From the NCBI GenBank assembly GCA_019095985.1, contig CM032669.1:40838922-40902921 (forward strand): a stretch of 64,000 bases of DNA, read 5' to 3'. Numbering within the stretch: position 1 is the first letter of the stretch; every line of letters starts with the position of its first letter. Positions 11,329-22,144 of the stretch are shown piece by piece. Both the position numbers and the translations under genes were made by a program. Origin of the DNA: Streblospio benedicti. Taxonomy: Eukaryota > Annelida > Polychaeta > Spionida > Spionidae. Below the pieces are notes generated by a model, which was not told the DNA's origin, ran no database searches, and saw only the letters and a program-made list of their open reading frames with translations.

Positions 11329-11462
11329 TACAGTAGAATCTCACTATCACAATATCACTTATCTAGAATTTTCTGCCATCTCGAGGTTAGTTCCATTTCC
11401 CTTCAAGCACATTATGAATATATTTCACTTAGTTATAGCAATATAACTTCGCTCATTCGCAC
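11329..11462 (+). mobile_element. R4 MITE
   Basis: TACAGTAGAATCTCACTAT at the left, then CTTATCTAGAATTTTCTG and CATCTCGAGGTTAG, matching 28340-28516. It is flanked by an imperfect direct repeat of about 27 bp (11302-11325 and 11463-11490). Confidence 0.6.
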
Positions 11463-11559
11463 TGGTCAGTGGAAACAATTTCCCCTGATTTAGGTCTCTT
11501 CGTAAATGAGACAAAGAAAATAATTATTCCTGTTAAATGTTATGGAGGATCTACAGTCA

Positions 11560-11740
11560 GTTGAACCCATTTATCGTAAACTCTGATAAATCGAAGTTTG
11601 GATAACTCTATTAAATAACCCTGTTCATTCATTTTACCTTACTATAGTACCGTAGTTATTCTGAAAACTCAATTATGAATAACTCAATATTTTCGTACAT
11701 CCTTTTAAAGTTAGAAAAGTATAGAAAAGCTAGCTGGCTA
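11560..11740. mobile_element. R4-type MITE remnant
   Basis: CAGTTGAACCCATTTATCG, then TGATAAATCGAAGTTTGG and GAATAACTCAATATTTTCG. This is the R4 layout with strong divergence. Confidence 0.4.
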
Positions 11741-11979
11741 GCGACCAGTTACCAAGCACCAGCAGTTTAACTAAGCCCACAATACATGCAAACCAGACCA
11801 CAAATGATCATTGTGATTTGCCACCAAGAACGCTAGCCCACCAGTTACCAAGCAGAGCGCAGCTATATAACAAGTTCACAACTAGACGCCTAGTGCTATT
11901 GATCATTGTGACATTCTGCGAAGAAGAAATGCTGTAGGATGACTCAGTAGTGTCTGTTTGATAGAAATGTATCACCCTC

Positions 11980-12245
11980 GCCGGAGCGTCTAATTCTGCC
12001 GTCTGCTCCCCACCCACGTCTGCCACTTATCTCTGCCGATGATTTACGCCGTGTACCTTGTTTACTTTATTAACCTCGCCAGCGCTAAATCAGAGAGCTC
12101 CACTACGTTTGCGCCATAAATCGGCTGTAAGTGATTCAACTTATTGTCAGATTGCGAAATGAGCAGGTCGTGATAAGGTTTGAGGTGAGCATAACTCACA
12201 CGGCGGGAGCTCAGTCAATTACCGAGCACTTTTTATGCTTGAGTG
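11980..12245. promoter_or_regulatory. candidate regulatory island
   Basis: CGCCATAAATCGGCTGTAAG, CTTTATTAACCTCGCC and CGTGATAAGGTTTGAGG in a CpG-retaining block. CATAAA/TTTATG words resemble Cdx/posterior-Hox sites. Function is inferred. Confidence 0.4.
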
Positions 12246-12317
12246 GGCTACTCGTTTGGCTGTCGTTTGATTAAATATCACATTTATTTGATTGAACTGC
12301 TGTGTAACTTCCAATTA

Positions 12318-12438
12318 GGATCACCTGTCTACAGAGACCACCTCTGTGATAAAACCGATTTGTGCTGTCCCAAATCTACATATGTAGAGACTTCCTCCCT
12401 ATTGAGACTACTTGAAGCCACTGGGAAGTTAGATTGAT
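12318..12438 (+). mobile_element. R1 MITE, partial
   Basis: GGATCACCTGTCTACAGAG, ACCACCTCTGTGATAAAACC, CTATTGAGACTACTTGAAGC. The terminal CAGTAGAACC motifs are lost. Confidence 0.6.
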
Positions 12439-12589
12439 AGAAAACTTACACTTTCCTTCAGTCTTCAATTGAGGAGAGCATTAGAAAATGCAGCCATTTC
12501 AAACAATACAGAAGACATGATCTCAAAAGACACAAGAAAAAGATGAACCAAACTTTACAAACAGCGAAAAATGCAAAGATCATACGTTA

Positions 12590-13560
12590 CGATCACTCAT
12601 AATCACTCAGCATAAACAAAAATGCGAGGCGAATATTTCATCAGACGACATTTTCGCAATGTGCACATGAAACCAGCGCTGTGCTGCGACTGTCGGGCCA
12701 TCTATCTGGTGCCATGCATCATCATGCCACCGCCTGCCAAAGGCTGCCACCGCCGACAAAAAGGATTACCGCGAATTTCGCCCATTCTCCAGGCAGAACT
12801 GAACGATTTCTATCATTCATCTCCGGAAAATTGTCATTCGCTGGCAGATGGAATGATGAATGTTTTTAATTACGACGGATACACGACCATGTTTCCGAGA
12901 TGGCAAATCAAACAGTGAGTTGGGGATCTGTCGCGGCTCAGTAATGTTGCTGGGCGCTAAGGAAGTCCTTATTAACTCTATGGCAGTGATGACTTGTTTT
13001 TTGCGAGCATAAAAAATTGTCAATTTTCCGCGAGGGTTTGAGCAACACTTGGCCGGATGCTAGCAACGGCGGAAGAAATATAAGCTTTTAATATTCTTGT
13101 GACATTGGTGTGTCATGAGGTAATATTTCGCCCTCGTCTTAATGAAAGCGTTAAATCAATGAACTAACTAGTGGACATCTTAACCAGGCAGCTCTAACAC
13201 TCAGGAGACGACAGATTCATCTTTCTAACGCTATAAAACGCTCATAAAAAACGGCGTAAAGAATGTGTCATTGCGTAAATCTTTCAGCAGTTCGACGAGC
13301 ATCGATTAAACTGACAAGGAAATTTAATGGGAATCCTGTTCTTCATTCAGCGGGGGCTTGTTTATTGCCGTATAAAAGCAGTCTCGAATGTCAGAACCGC
13401 CGCTCGTAAATGTAAAACACGAATCAGTCTATTAATCTTGTTGTTGTGACAGCGGCAGATTAGCTAATCTCCACTCAGTTACTGCTCAATCGCATTCATC
13501 ATTTTCACCATCAAGGGTTTTGTGAATTTTATGCTCGACGGTGCTAGATAGCAGTTGAGT
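12590..13560. promoter_or_regulatory. candidate regulatory island cluster
   Basis: Nearly 1 kb of unique CpG-retaining sequence. Prominent parts: ATAAAACGCTCATAAAAAACG (about 13235), TTGCGTAAATC, CGATTAAACTGACAAGG, CGTATAAAAGCAG and GATTAGCTAATC (a 12-bp palindrome at about 13458). Overlapping small frames in all phases argue against coding. Candidate multi-enhancer block. Confidence 0.45.
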
Positions 13561-14190
13561 GCATTGTGTTGACACATGAGGACATTATGAATGCAATAAA
13601 GCTTTGGTTGTAGCAGTGCAGATGGCTTTGTATGTATGAGATGCGATTATTTCATTATTGAAATACTAAGTCCGAAACAGAAAGGGAGACAGCTTGTACC
13701 GTTTATTCTATTTCAAAATTTGTATTTCATAAACTATGTTCATACCAAAGAAAGGTAGGGAGTAAAGCATATTAGATATTTACGATTTTTCACTAAGACA
13801 TACATGTTTTCTTTGTTATGTTCTCTGGACTATACAACCGATCAATCCTCATTAAATACCAACGATAAGAATTGGGTTCGAGTCACAGCATTGGCTATGA
13901 CATATAGCCTTCAAGACTTGGAGAAAGAATACAACAATAAAAAAAAGCTTAAAGGTATTGTTTGTGATGATAAAGTTGTACCAAATCATGACGCAGAATA
14001 AACTTTATTTAAAGGTTATTTTAGAAACTTGTACCAACAATTAAGCCGCTCAATAGATCAGATGATGATATTCAGATGTACTGAATATTGGTACTAAAAA
14101 CTAACACAAAAATCAAACACAACATTAACGACCAATCAAAAGACCAATAATCCTATGACAAAGACCGCAGACACGAAATCCACAAGAACT
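13561..14190. other. no gene seen
   Basis: AT-rich. A 65-codon frame (13804-14001) is lysine/asparagine rich without recognisable domains. Confidence 0.4.
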
Positions 14191-14194
14191 CACT

Positions 14195-14790
14195 CACTTA
14201 AAAGTTGACCTCTCCTGCAGCCACCGACAGCGTCAGGTGCTTTAAAAAGACGCTTCAATCTATCAATGGCCATTTGTCACCCGTTCACACAAATAATCCC
14301 GATGAATGGACGAAAACACGAGTTTGACAGCGATCACCATTAAAAAGCTGCGTGGCTGTCAGCGTAATAATGCGGCTACAAGTTCCTGCGAGAGGCCAAA
14401 TTACCGGCACAATACTAAGTGAACAGGGTCGCGGCGAGGGGCATTCCCAATTGAAAAGGGTCGTGTTTGCCGGCAAGCATGTGCGGGGAAAGATGTGTGT
14501 TGGGGTGATGACACCCAGGGGGGCGAAATGATAAAAAACAAACGCGGGCCGTAAAACTGCCAAAGTTGACAGGCAAAACAGGACCTTGGTGACGGATAAT
14601 AGTTGTGTGCAAAGTAACACAATCGTTTAATATCTGCGTGGCGTAAGCGGGGCTGTCAGATTGGTGGCGGATAAATCGCTGGTTGCCAAGTTTATGGTCA
14701 ATTCCTGTCCAAATAACACTGTTGCTGTTAGTCGATATGTCGTCTGCTAAAGTCTAGTGATTAATTAGCTTTTAACGTTGAACTGTCGGC
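14195..14790. promoter_or_regulatory. candidate regulatory island cluster
   Basis: CpG-rich unique sequence with CGACAGCGTCAGGTGC, AGCGTAATAATGCGGC, GGGCCGTAAAACTGCC, GTGGCGTAAGCGGGGCTG and GTGATTAATTAGC. Three overlapping frames on the same strand reflect composition, not genes. Confidence 0.45.
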
Positions 14791-15050
14791 GGCTAAAATG
14801 GCCACCAAATTTACTTTGAAGTGCATTGAAAAGATGTAGTGTGTGTCATTGGAAGGTCTGTTCGTTTGTGGGCGTTCTAAAAGCGTTATTTATGTTGATG
14901 CATTTTGAGGGGGAGAAGTTCCAAATGTGCATGCTTGATTCAGACAATATGACTAAACAAATGGAAGATGGGAATGGGTCAAATAGTAGTGTTGTAATCT
15001 TCTGTAATCATACGTATTTGTAAGTCATTGAATGAACCAACTTTGTACCG
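14791..15050. other. no gene seen
   Basis: AAAATGGCCACC near 14795, then featureless sequence with an unsupported 65-codon frame. Confidence 0.35.
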
Positions 15051-15054
15051 TGCC

Positions 15055-15130
15055 TCAAGTGATCTCAATAGAGATGTGGTCTCTTAACAGAGGTTCATGA
15101 TGGTGTGAGTTTAGAGGCTTTGGAAAATGT
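15055..15130 (-). repeat. R1 MITE fragment
   Basis: GATGTGGTCTCTTAACAGAG and AGGTTCATGATGGTGTGAG match the interior of inverted R1 copies such as 31142-31312. Confidence 0.5.
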
Positions 15131-15500
15131 TGTTATGGAGTTGGTATATTTATTTATATTAAGCTTAAGCTATATAGAATATGAATAGGATTCAAAATCA
15201 GGATGTCAATGTTAATGCTGAAAGTACCAGTGTAACTAGATCAATTATTCCTATGTATCAGATGAGATGTTGGGATCTGTTTGAAGTTTGGCTAATCAGT
15301 TCCAAACATGAATGATGAAGATGCATTGGTACATTTTGTGATACATTGACAGGTGCTGACCTATGGTGGTGAGATGAACAACTACATGTGTGCAGACGTC
15401 ATTTTGAATCAAAGATCTTGAGATCCATCAAATTAGATTTGAATATGACGGTGAAACTTTAAGGATTTTGTCAGATAACACTGAAAATTACTGCATCTAA
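15131..15500. other. no gene seen
   Basis: No coding or repeat signal recognised. Confidence 0.35.
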
Positions 15501-15504
15501 ATCA

Positions 15505-15670
15505 TAGGCAATTACCCGTTTTACTTGAGCTTCAAGGGAGGGAAGTCAACTAGTTATCCTAAAATTCAAGTTATCGTAGTGGTTTATAGATAAAGAGAAA
15601 TGGTTATGTGCTCAAGTTATCCATGAATCTAAGTTATCGTAATTCAAGATAAACAGGTCACACTGTATAA
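15505..15670. mobile_element. R4-type MITE
   Basis: Alternating TTATC/GATAA words (AAGTTATCGTAGTGG, CTCAAGTTATCCATG, AGTTATCGTAATTC) and a right end CAGGTCACACTGTATA. Decayed. Confidence 0.45.
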
Positions 15671-16043
15671 GTTTTTTGCTGATATAAAAAAATCCTTATT
15701 AAATTACTGTGGTTTCATTGAAAGTGCTTCTTGCCGTTATCAAACAGTTGAATATTTGTTAAAGAGACCAATTGCCAAACTTACAAAACTTAAAATTTTT
15801 GCATCATAACTCACGTACATTCTTCATCTTCTTCAACATACATTTCTTTAATACAAATAACCAACCGCCAGTCAAGATATTATTTGATGCATTCAAGATT
15901 TCGTGAATTATGAATCAGATGAATGGCTTGTGCGATAAAGGTGACATCTCATAAAAGCTTTACATGCGAATGATGAAGTTATGAGATTGAGATAGCCTCT
16001 TGAGCGTCCCGTACACACATCATCTCGCACCAGGTGATTTATA

Positions 16044-16475
16044 CAGTAGAACCTCCCTATTTAACCCTTAACTGTCTGGTTAGTCATTGATGAGCCTAAC
16101 ATTTGTCATGATGGATGTCTGTGGTAAATTTGAGCTTATTTTAGACTTTATTCTACTCTGCAATGGTAGAACCATTTACTACATCATCGACTATACCAAA
16201 GAGTTTAACAGCTGCATTCGGGTATATCAGACACCCGAGATCACACATCTGTTGTGTGTTAAGTTTGAGCTTATTTTTGGCTTTATTCTACTCAGTAATA
16301 GGAGAACCATGTACTTCTTTAGCCACTACAGTATTAAGACAACTGTGAGAACTAACTTCAAGTGGTCTCAGTCAAGAGGTTCGAGGTAGTCTCTTTGAAG
16401 GATGAAGGCTTGATAACTGCGAAAAACTGTCTCATTTTAGAGGTGGTCTTGTTATAGAAGTAGTCTTAACATGTG
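16044..16475 (+). mobile_element. R1 MITE interrupted by R3
   Basis: TACAGTAGAACCTCCCTATT (R1 left end) stops at about 16065. R1-type sequence resumes after about 16335 with CAAGTGGTCTCAGTC, GAGGTAGTCTC and TTTTAGAGGTGGTCTTG. R3 fills the middle, so R3 inserted into an existing R1. Confidence 0.6.
16066..16335 (-). mobile_element. R3 MITE nested in R1
   Basis: AACCCTTAACTG at the left, then AAATTTGAGCTTATTTTAG and CTTTATTCTACTC, with a second near-copy, AGTTTGAGCTTATTTTTGGC. The internal duplication matches that at 6920-7215. A 100-codon frame is read-through. Confidence 0.6.
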
Positions 16476-16479
16476 ATGT

Positions 16480-17010
16480 ATATTCACAGAAACAGCCCAC
16501 CTACTAGCAAATATGCAAAATATGAACATTTTTGACAGCAACATTTATTGAGTGCAATCTTCGCTGTTTTTTACTGTCAGATTGTTCTCATATTCTGGCC
16601 TTTTTAGCCCCAGGATACCCTGGGTGATATTAATGGAGGTAGCAAGATCTTTAAAAAAGGAACACGTTGAAAGTTTTCATAAGTTTACATCAAGTTGAAC
16701 CATGCTGTAGTTATTGCTTGGTAATATTCATACTGTCCAGTGACAACAAAACATACTTCATAATGGCACACTCCATTTCTCATATCCCTTGATGTTGAAA
16801 TCTGGCAATTGATGGCATTTATTGGAAGGGACACCAAACACGAATGAAGTCCCAAAAAAGCACTGTATACAACTATATCAATGCTAGAAATATACAAACA
16901 TAAAAAAAAGGTACAAATCATAATAGAGTATAACTAAATCACAGGTTAGTCTTTGTGATATAATGACGCACTTCCTTAAAAAACTCACGCACCCCACCAC
17001 CTCTTACAGT
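16480..17010. other. no gene seen
   Basis: AT-rich. A 78-codon minus-strand frame has no supported function. Confidence 0.35.
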
Positions 17011-17013
17011 AAC

Positions 17014-18213
17014 AAGAAAATAAACTGCAAACTGGCATAATCCATTTGTCAGCGTTATGAAAGTTGCATCAATTAGCAGACGACTTTGTGAGTGCCACGG
17101 GTGATGATGTAAGGCAGTCACTTCACCTCCGCCCGGGCCTTTTGCCCCGCTCATCCATCACCTCTTTTGATATCCCCAAAAAGGTTAGTGCCGGTCGCGG
17201 CAGCACGATTTACGGCATAAATAGATGCTTTTTGTTCCTGGATGACAAATTTCAACTAGCCGAGGCTTTATCAAAAACAAGATGGAAAATATTTATAACG
17301 GTGGTAGTTGGGGTGCCTTTGTATACAGTGTCCGTTTAGCGTAAAGCAAAGTAAAAGTATCATTTTATGAAATAGATTTATAATATAGGCAGTTTACAAA
17401 GACTGGATGCTATGTTTTATTGAATAACAAATGCGTTTTTTTATCAGGCAATAATAATAACTGTAAAATGATAGATTGCTTCACATAACAAGAGCTAAAG
17501 ATACAGCAATTTGACATGGCAGCCCGGCAAGCAAAAAAACCACGTTGAAGACTAGTTTATAATTTGTTTGTTGTTTTCCAAGCTACAAAGGGCCTAACTG
17601 AATCATCATCCGATTTATAGAACTTTCCTCTACTACGGTTTGATGTGACGTGTGAAATGTCAGATGTCGTCTGCTGGCGTTACCGTCTCCGTGTCGTCTG
17701 CCTTTCCTCAGCTGTCTCGTAGGTTATGATTGGTTGACAGCATTATTTTAAAAAAAAACAACACTTTGTCAGAAGCAAGGTAGAAATCATTGTTGAAACA
17801 CGTCTAGCGTTTTTATTTTATTTGACAGTTTCTCTCCTTTGTTGAGTGGTGCTTGTCAACTCCCCGAGTGTTTTTGCTGGCTATAAGACTGCCAACATGA
17901 AGGGTGCTTTTCATTTTGCGTAGTATAGATAGTTTCCAACCTGAAGTTTCTAATTGCGGAAAGTTTACTTTGTTGTGTATAATTATATCGCCCTTGATTT
18001 GTCAATCATACTTTCAACTTGTTCAATGTTACAAACTTACAAGTTCGAATAGTTCACCAGTTCAAAAGAAACATATTTGCATTACATACTAGTTATTTAT
18101 AGCATTTTTGTACATAAATTTGCTAGATGAATGCATTTATATCGAGATGCCGTTGCATATGCTCTTTTCGTCTGTCAACACAAGAAAATGATAAATACTA
18201 TTGAACTAGAAAA
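17014..18213. promoter_or_regulatory. candidate regulatory island, left copy of gap duplication
   Basis: The block 17020-17300 is unique and CpG-retaining (AATTAGCAGACGACTTTG, CGGCATAAATAGATGC, TTTGATATCCCC). A second block near 17640-17730 has GTGACGTGTGAAATG and CTGCTGGCGTTACCG. The whole 1200 bp reappears at 18314-19515 at high identity, differing by single-base changes and small indels. Confidence 0.6.
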
Positions 18214-18313
18214 NNNNNNNNNNNNNNNNNNNNNNNNNNNNNNNNNNNNNNNNNNNNNNNNNNNNNNNNNNNNNNNNNNNNNNNNNNNNNNNNNNNNNNN
18301 NNNNNNNNNNNNN
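18214..18313. other. assembly gap, exactly 100 N
   Basis: Round-number run of N, the usual placeholder for a gap of unknown length. Frames crossing it are meaningless. Confidence 0.98.
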
Positions 18314-19515
18314 AAGAAAATAAACTGCAAACTGGCATAATCCATTTGTCAGCGTTATGAAAGTTGCATCAATTAGCAGACGACTTTGTGAGTGCCACGG
18401 GTGATGATGTAAGGCAGTCACTTCACCTCCGCCCGGGCCTTTTGCCCCGCTCATCCATCACCTCTTTTGATATCCCCAAAAAGGTTAGTGCCGGTCGCGG
18501 CAGCACGATTTACGGCATAAATAGATGCTTTTTGTTCCTGGATGACAAATTTCAACTAGCCGAGGCTTTATCAAAAAACAAGATGGAAAAATATTTATAA
18601 CGGTGGTAGTTGCGGTGCCTTTGTATACAGTGTCCGTTTAGCGTAAAGCAAAGTAAAAGTATCATTTTATGAAATAGATTTATAATATAGGCAGTTTACA
18701 AAGACTGGATGCTATGTTTTATTGAATAACAAATGCGTTTTTTTATCAGGCAATAATAATAACTGTAAAATGATAGATTGCTTCACATAACAAGAGCTAA
18801 AGATACAGCAATTTGACATGGCAGCCCGGCAAGCAAAAAAACCACGTTGAAGACTAGTTTATAATTTGTTTGTTGTTTTCCCTCAAGCTACAAGGGCCTA
18901 ACTGAATCATCATCCGATTTATAACTCCTCTACTACGGTTTGATGTGACGTGTGAAATGTCAGATGTCGTCTGCTGGCGTTACCGTCTCCGTGTCGTCTG
19001 CCTTTCCTCAGCTGTCTCGTAGGTTATGATTGGTTGACAGCATTACCTTTTGTAAAAAAAACAACACTTTGTCAGAAGCAAGGTAGAAATCATTGTTGAA
19101 ACACGTCTGTCTAGCGTTTTTATTTTATTTGACAGTTTCTCTCCTTTGTTGAGTGGTGCTTGTCAACTCCCGAGTGTTTTTGCTGGCTATAAGACTGCCA
19201 ACATGAAGGGTGCTTTTCATTTTGCGTAGTATAGATAGTTTCCAACCTGAAGTTGCTAATTGCGAAAGTTTACTTTGTTTTGTATAATTATCGCCCTTGA
19301 TTTGTCAATCATACTTTCAACTCGTTCAATGTTACAAACTTACAAGTTCGAATAGTTCACCAGTTCAAAGAAACATATTTGCATTACATACTAGTTATTT
19401 ATAGCATTTTTGTACATAAATTTGCTAGATGAATGCATTTATGTCAGATGCCGTTTGCATATGCTCTTTCGTCTGTCAACACAAGAAAAATGATAAATAC
19501 TATTGAACTAGAAAA
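18314..19515. repeat. right copy of gap duplication
   Basis: Starts AAGAAAATAAACTGC and ends CTATTGAACTAGAAAA, the same limits as 17014-18213. Differences are mostly small indels (for example near 18880, 19050 and 19110). Flanking sequences on the two outer sides are unrelated. Best read as two haplotypes or contig ends of one locus. Confidence 0.85.
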
Positions 19516-20125
19516 CAAGTTTCTTACCAAAGTGCAAACAATTAATCTACAATCGACTGCACTAAGCACAATATATAGCAATTTTGTTTGAAAATATATG
19601 AAAATTCTGACTGATTTCCTTGCAAGGGTCTTGACAAAGTATTATGATCTTTACTGGTTTTGTTCAGTGCAGCAAACTAAATTGTGCAGAATTTATCCCA
19701 ACAGGGAGCCACTGCCGCCTAGTGGTAAAACGAGAAACTAAAATTCACATTTCACGTGTTTGTGATTGAAGGCTTTCATTGCATGCTGCTTGTGACATGT
19801 TTATCAGTTTTGTTAAGAAGAAAGTAGATTGACAAGCTTGAGTTATTAAGCATTTTTGTATGCATGCGTATAAAAGTCGTTATATGATAGATTTTGGAAA
19901 AGTTTTATGCAAAAATGTTGTTGCCTCTCATGATTTACCATGATGTATTGCATTTCTGTAGATCAGTAGAGTTTGACGAGTTTTATTGTCAATCCAAATC
20001 CAATACAATACAATATATGTACCTAGACTTGAAGGGAGTAGATACAAATTTGTTCGTTATTCAAAACCAGCATTTTCAGAATGATCTTTAATATATAGAG
20101 TGCGAATGTGAATTGTAATTTGCTC
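19516..20125. other. no gene seen
   Basis: AT-rich; a 65-codon frame at 19894 lacks support. Confidence 0.4.
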
Positions 20126-20129
20126 AAGC

Positions 20130-20345
20130 TATGTGCAACTCCAACTTGTTAGATTGAGATATACAGGTCCAACTTAACTACCTGATAGAGCCTAGAATAA
20201 AGCCTAAGATAAGCTCGAATTACTCCATTGGACTCACTACTTGTAACTGAAATCTCTAACTGTGGTAAAGTATAGCTTATTTCAGGCTTTATTCTAGTCA
20301 CCAATCGTAGACATCAATGACTAAGCCACCAGTATAAAGTCCCAT
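20130..20345. mobile_element. R3 MITE with R4-like left flank
   Basis: GCCTAGAATAAAGCCTAAG, AATAAGCTCGAATTACTCC, TATAGCTTATTTCAGGC and TTTATTCTAGTCACC are the two inverted R3 arms. The left 50 bases (AACTTGTTAGATTGAGATA) look R4-like. Confidence 0.55.
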
Positions 20346-20560
20346 CATACAATCACACTCCCCCCAGAAATGATTCATTACCAGCCACACCCCATAAGCA
20401 GAAACGTCGAAGAAACCAGACAAAATGGATGTTCATATTAAAATCCGAGGTGCCACAGCGATCCTTTAATGTTCTCCCCCAAAGCCTCCCCTATTACTTA
20501 AACCTGGCCACTCCAGCCTCAATCCACATCAGTTTTCTTTGCTGATTTGCGAACTCAAAA
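20346..20560. promoter_or_regulatory. candidate regulatory island
   Basis: TCCGAGGTGCCA, CCCCTATTACTTAAACC and CAGCCTCAATCC form a series that recurs in looser form at 35206-35265. Unique GC-richer patch. Confidence 0.35.
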
Positions 20561-20762
20561 GTGTCCCCACATGGGGTGGGAAAAATAAGTGCTGCTTCAC
20601 TAGCTCAGTTTTCGAGATTTGACAAAGTTTCTGTATTGTTTTCTTTTTCAGATGTAGCCTTGTATGACAATTTGTTTTATGTATATTGTCACTGATTTCA
20701 AACTGTGATTAATTTTCTTATGTCTATTATTATTGATTTCAAACTGTGTTGCTTTAGAAAGC

Positions 20763-21075
20763 AAAAATCAAGTCCACTGAGTGTGCTGGTCAACACAGAT
20801 GGAAAACAAACATGTCACCATGCCATTTTCAACCTTTCCCTTCCACTTTGACCAACACGAATAAGTCAGGAGTCAAGCAAGCGAAATGTGGTGGTCGCTG
20901 TGAAAAATCAAGTCTATCGGTCAACACAGGCTGAAAAACTTCCGTGTAGCCATGTCACTGTTAACCCACTGGGCGGTCATCAAGATGCGTTGACCAGCAT
21001 CGAGGCTAGTGTTGGGAAGAAGGATCAGAAGTCAGGCAAGCAGAAAATGGTGGTCTGTGTGAGAAATAAGAAATC
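20763..21075 (+). repeat. local diverged tandem duplication
   Basis: AAAATCAAGTC...GGTCAACACAG and CATGTCAC occur at 20763-20845 and again at 20904-20972. TTGACCA, AAGTCAGG and GTGGTC...TGTGA then recur at 20850-20911 and 20988-21070. Period is about 140 bp. The right-hand unit holds more CpGs. Confidence 0.55.
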
Positions 21076-21260
21076 ACGCGGAATCAGCGTCGGGGGAGCG
21101 GGGTTGTCAGAGACTAAGGACCGGCGGGGGACCTCCGAGCTGCTCACACACTAACTCAACACCCAAATTTGGCCCTCATTTGCTACGTGGTGACAGGGCG
21201 CGAGAGCCGGGGTGGGTGAGAGGGGGGTCACGGTGCAACGGGGGGTGGGGTGGGTGGGAT
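20888..21260. promoter_or_regulatory. GC/CpG-rich candidate island
   Basis: CACGCGGAATCAGCGTCGG, GACCGGCGGGGGACC and a G-rich run (21190-21260) stand out from the AT-rich background. The 88-codon frame is composition-driven. Confidence 0.35.
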
Positions 21261-21910
21261 GTCATGGTGGCGTGGAGACGCGAGATGGAGGTATTGGGGG
21301 ATGGACAGGAGTGGATTTATGCTCGGTGTAAATATTGATGGTTGTGGTGGTGTGTCGTGTCTTTTGGAGAGGGTGGAGGGATTTCTTTGTTTACTGCGGT
21401 GTTTGGCTATGTGTTGTTATGCATTACACACGGTAAAAGTTGTCGTTGATTTTAGAGATTTGTTGTCTACCATTGCGTTTTTCAGCGTTTGATATTAGAA
21501 GATCCCGGTTGTTGTAGTATTAGTGTGTTTATTAAGTTTAGTCATTGAAGTTATTGAAGCTTGAGTAAGTCACGATTTTTTATTGTTCATGTTGTTACTT
21601 TGAATCCTAGCTAAATCATGTGTTCTATGTGCAAGTTTAAACACATAACATGATAAGACACAACTGAACCATTCTTGTCTTATTACACAGGCATTCTCTA
21701 TATTTTTGTTTGAGTCTTGCTGTTTTTCGCCACAGGTGGCGCTGTGATCTGCGTCTGTTAGATCTCCATTACAGCGCACGATTGTTGCTGACGTGCCACT
21801 CACGATACATCCGTGTCCAGAAAAAAACTAGGTGCTTGCTTCAAACACATTTTTTTATTGAATCTAGTTGAGTTTCTTTTTCTCTTTCAAACCATGAAGA
21901 CAGCATGTGT
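21261..21910. other. no gene seen
   Basis: TG-rich then AT-rich. Positions 21730-21800 (GGTGGCGCTGTGATCTGCG) are a small CpG patch. No coding support. Confidence 0.35.
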
Positions 21911-21934
21911 AAAGTGCATGATGTCAATAAGTCC

Positions 21935-22050
21935 TAATGGTGCTATATGGTCGTGGGTTCGAATCCAACTGGAGACTTTGTGATATAGTACTTACAAGTC
22001 TTACCTGACTTGGAGTGATATGTCTACTGACTTAATTACATATAATGTGT
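21935..22050 (+). mobile_element. tRNA-derived SINE, family A
   Basis: GCTATATGGTCGTGGGTTCG followed by AATCCAACTGGAGACTTTGT contains a canonical RNA polymerase III B box (GGTTCGAATCC). The same segment recurs at 29975 (inverted), 51580 and 56050, so it is a SINE head and not a tRNA gene. Confidence 0.65.
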
Positions 22051-22070
22051 TTTCTTCGATCATTTTAATG

Positions 22071-22130
22071 ATGCAAATTAGCTTCTTTTGCTTTTGATTG
22101 CTTGCAGACACCAGTAACTGTATGTATTTT
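22071..22130 (+). promoter_or_regulatory. octamer-containing element, copy B
   Basis: ATGCAAATTAGCTTCT, TTGATTGCTTGCAG and CACCAGTAACTGTATG repeat the order at 3578-3630 with a 7-base insertion. It immediately follows the SINE. Confidence 0.45.
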
Positions 22131-22144
22131 AACTATAGGCTTCA

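Noticed and set aside
11008-11493. 161-codon plus-strand frame
   Set aside because: Runs through an R4 MITE and a CpG island with no domain, splice or codon-use support.
18131-18454. Frames spanning the N run
   Set aside because: Artefacts of translating N.
21935-22010. tRNA gene
   Set aside because: B box is good but the same segment with the same trailing body recurs at 29975, 51580 and 56050, and no proper cloverleaf closes.
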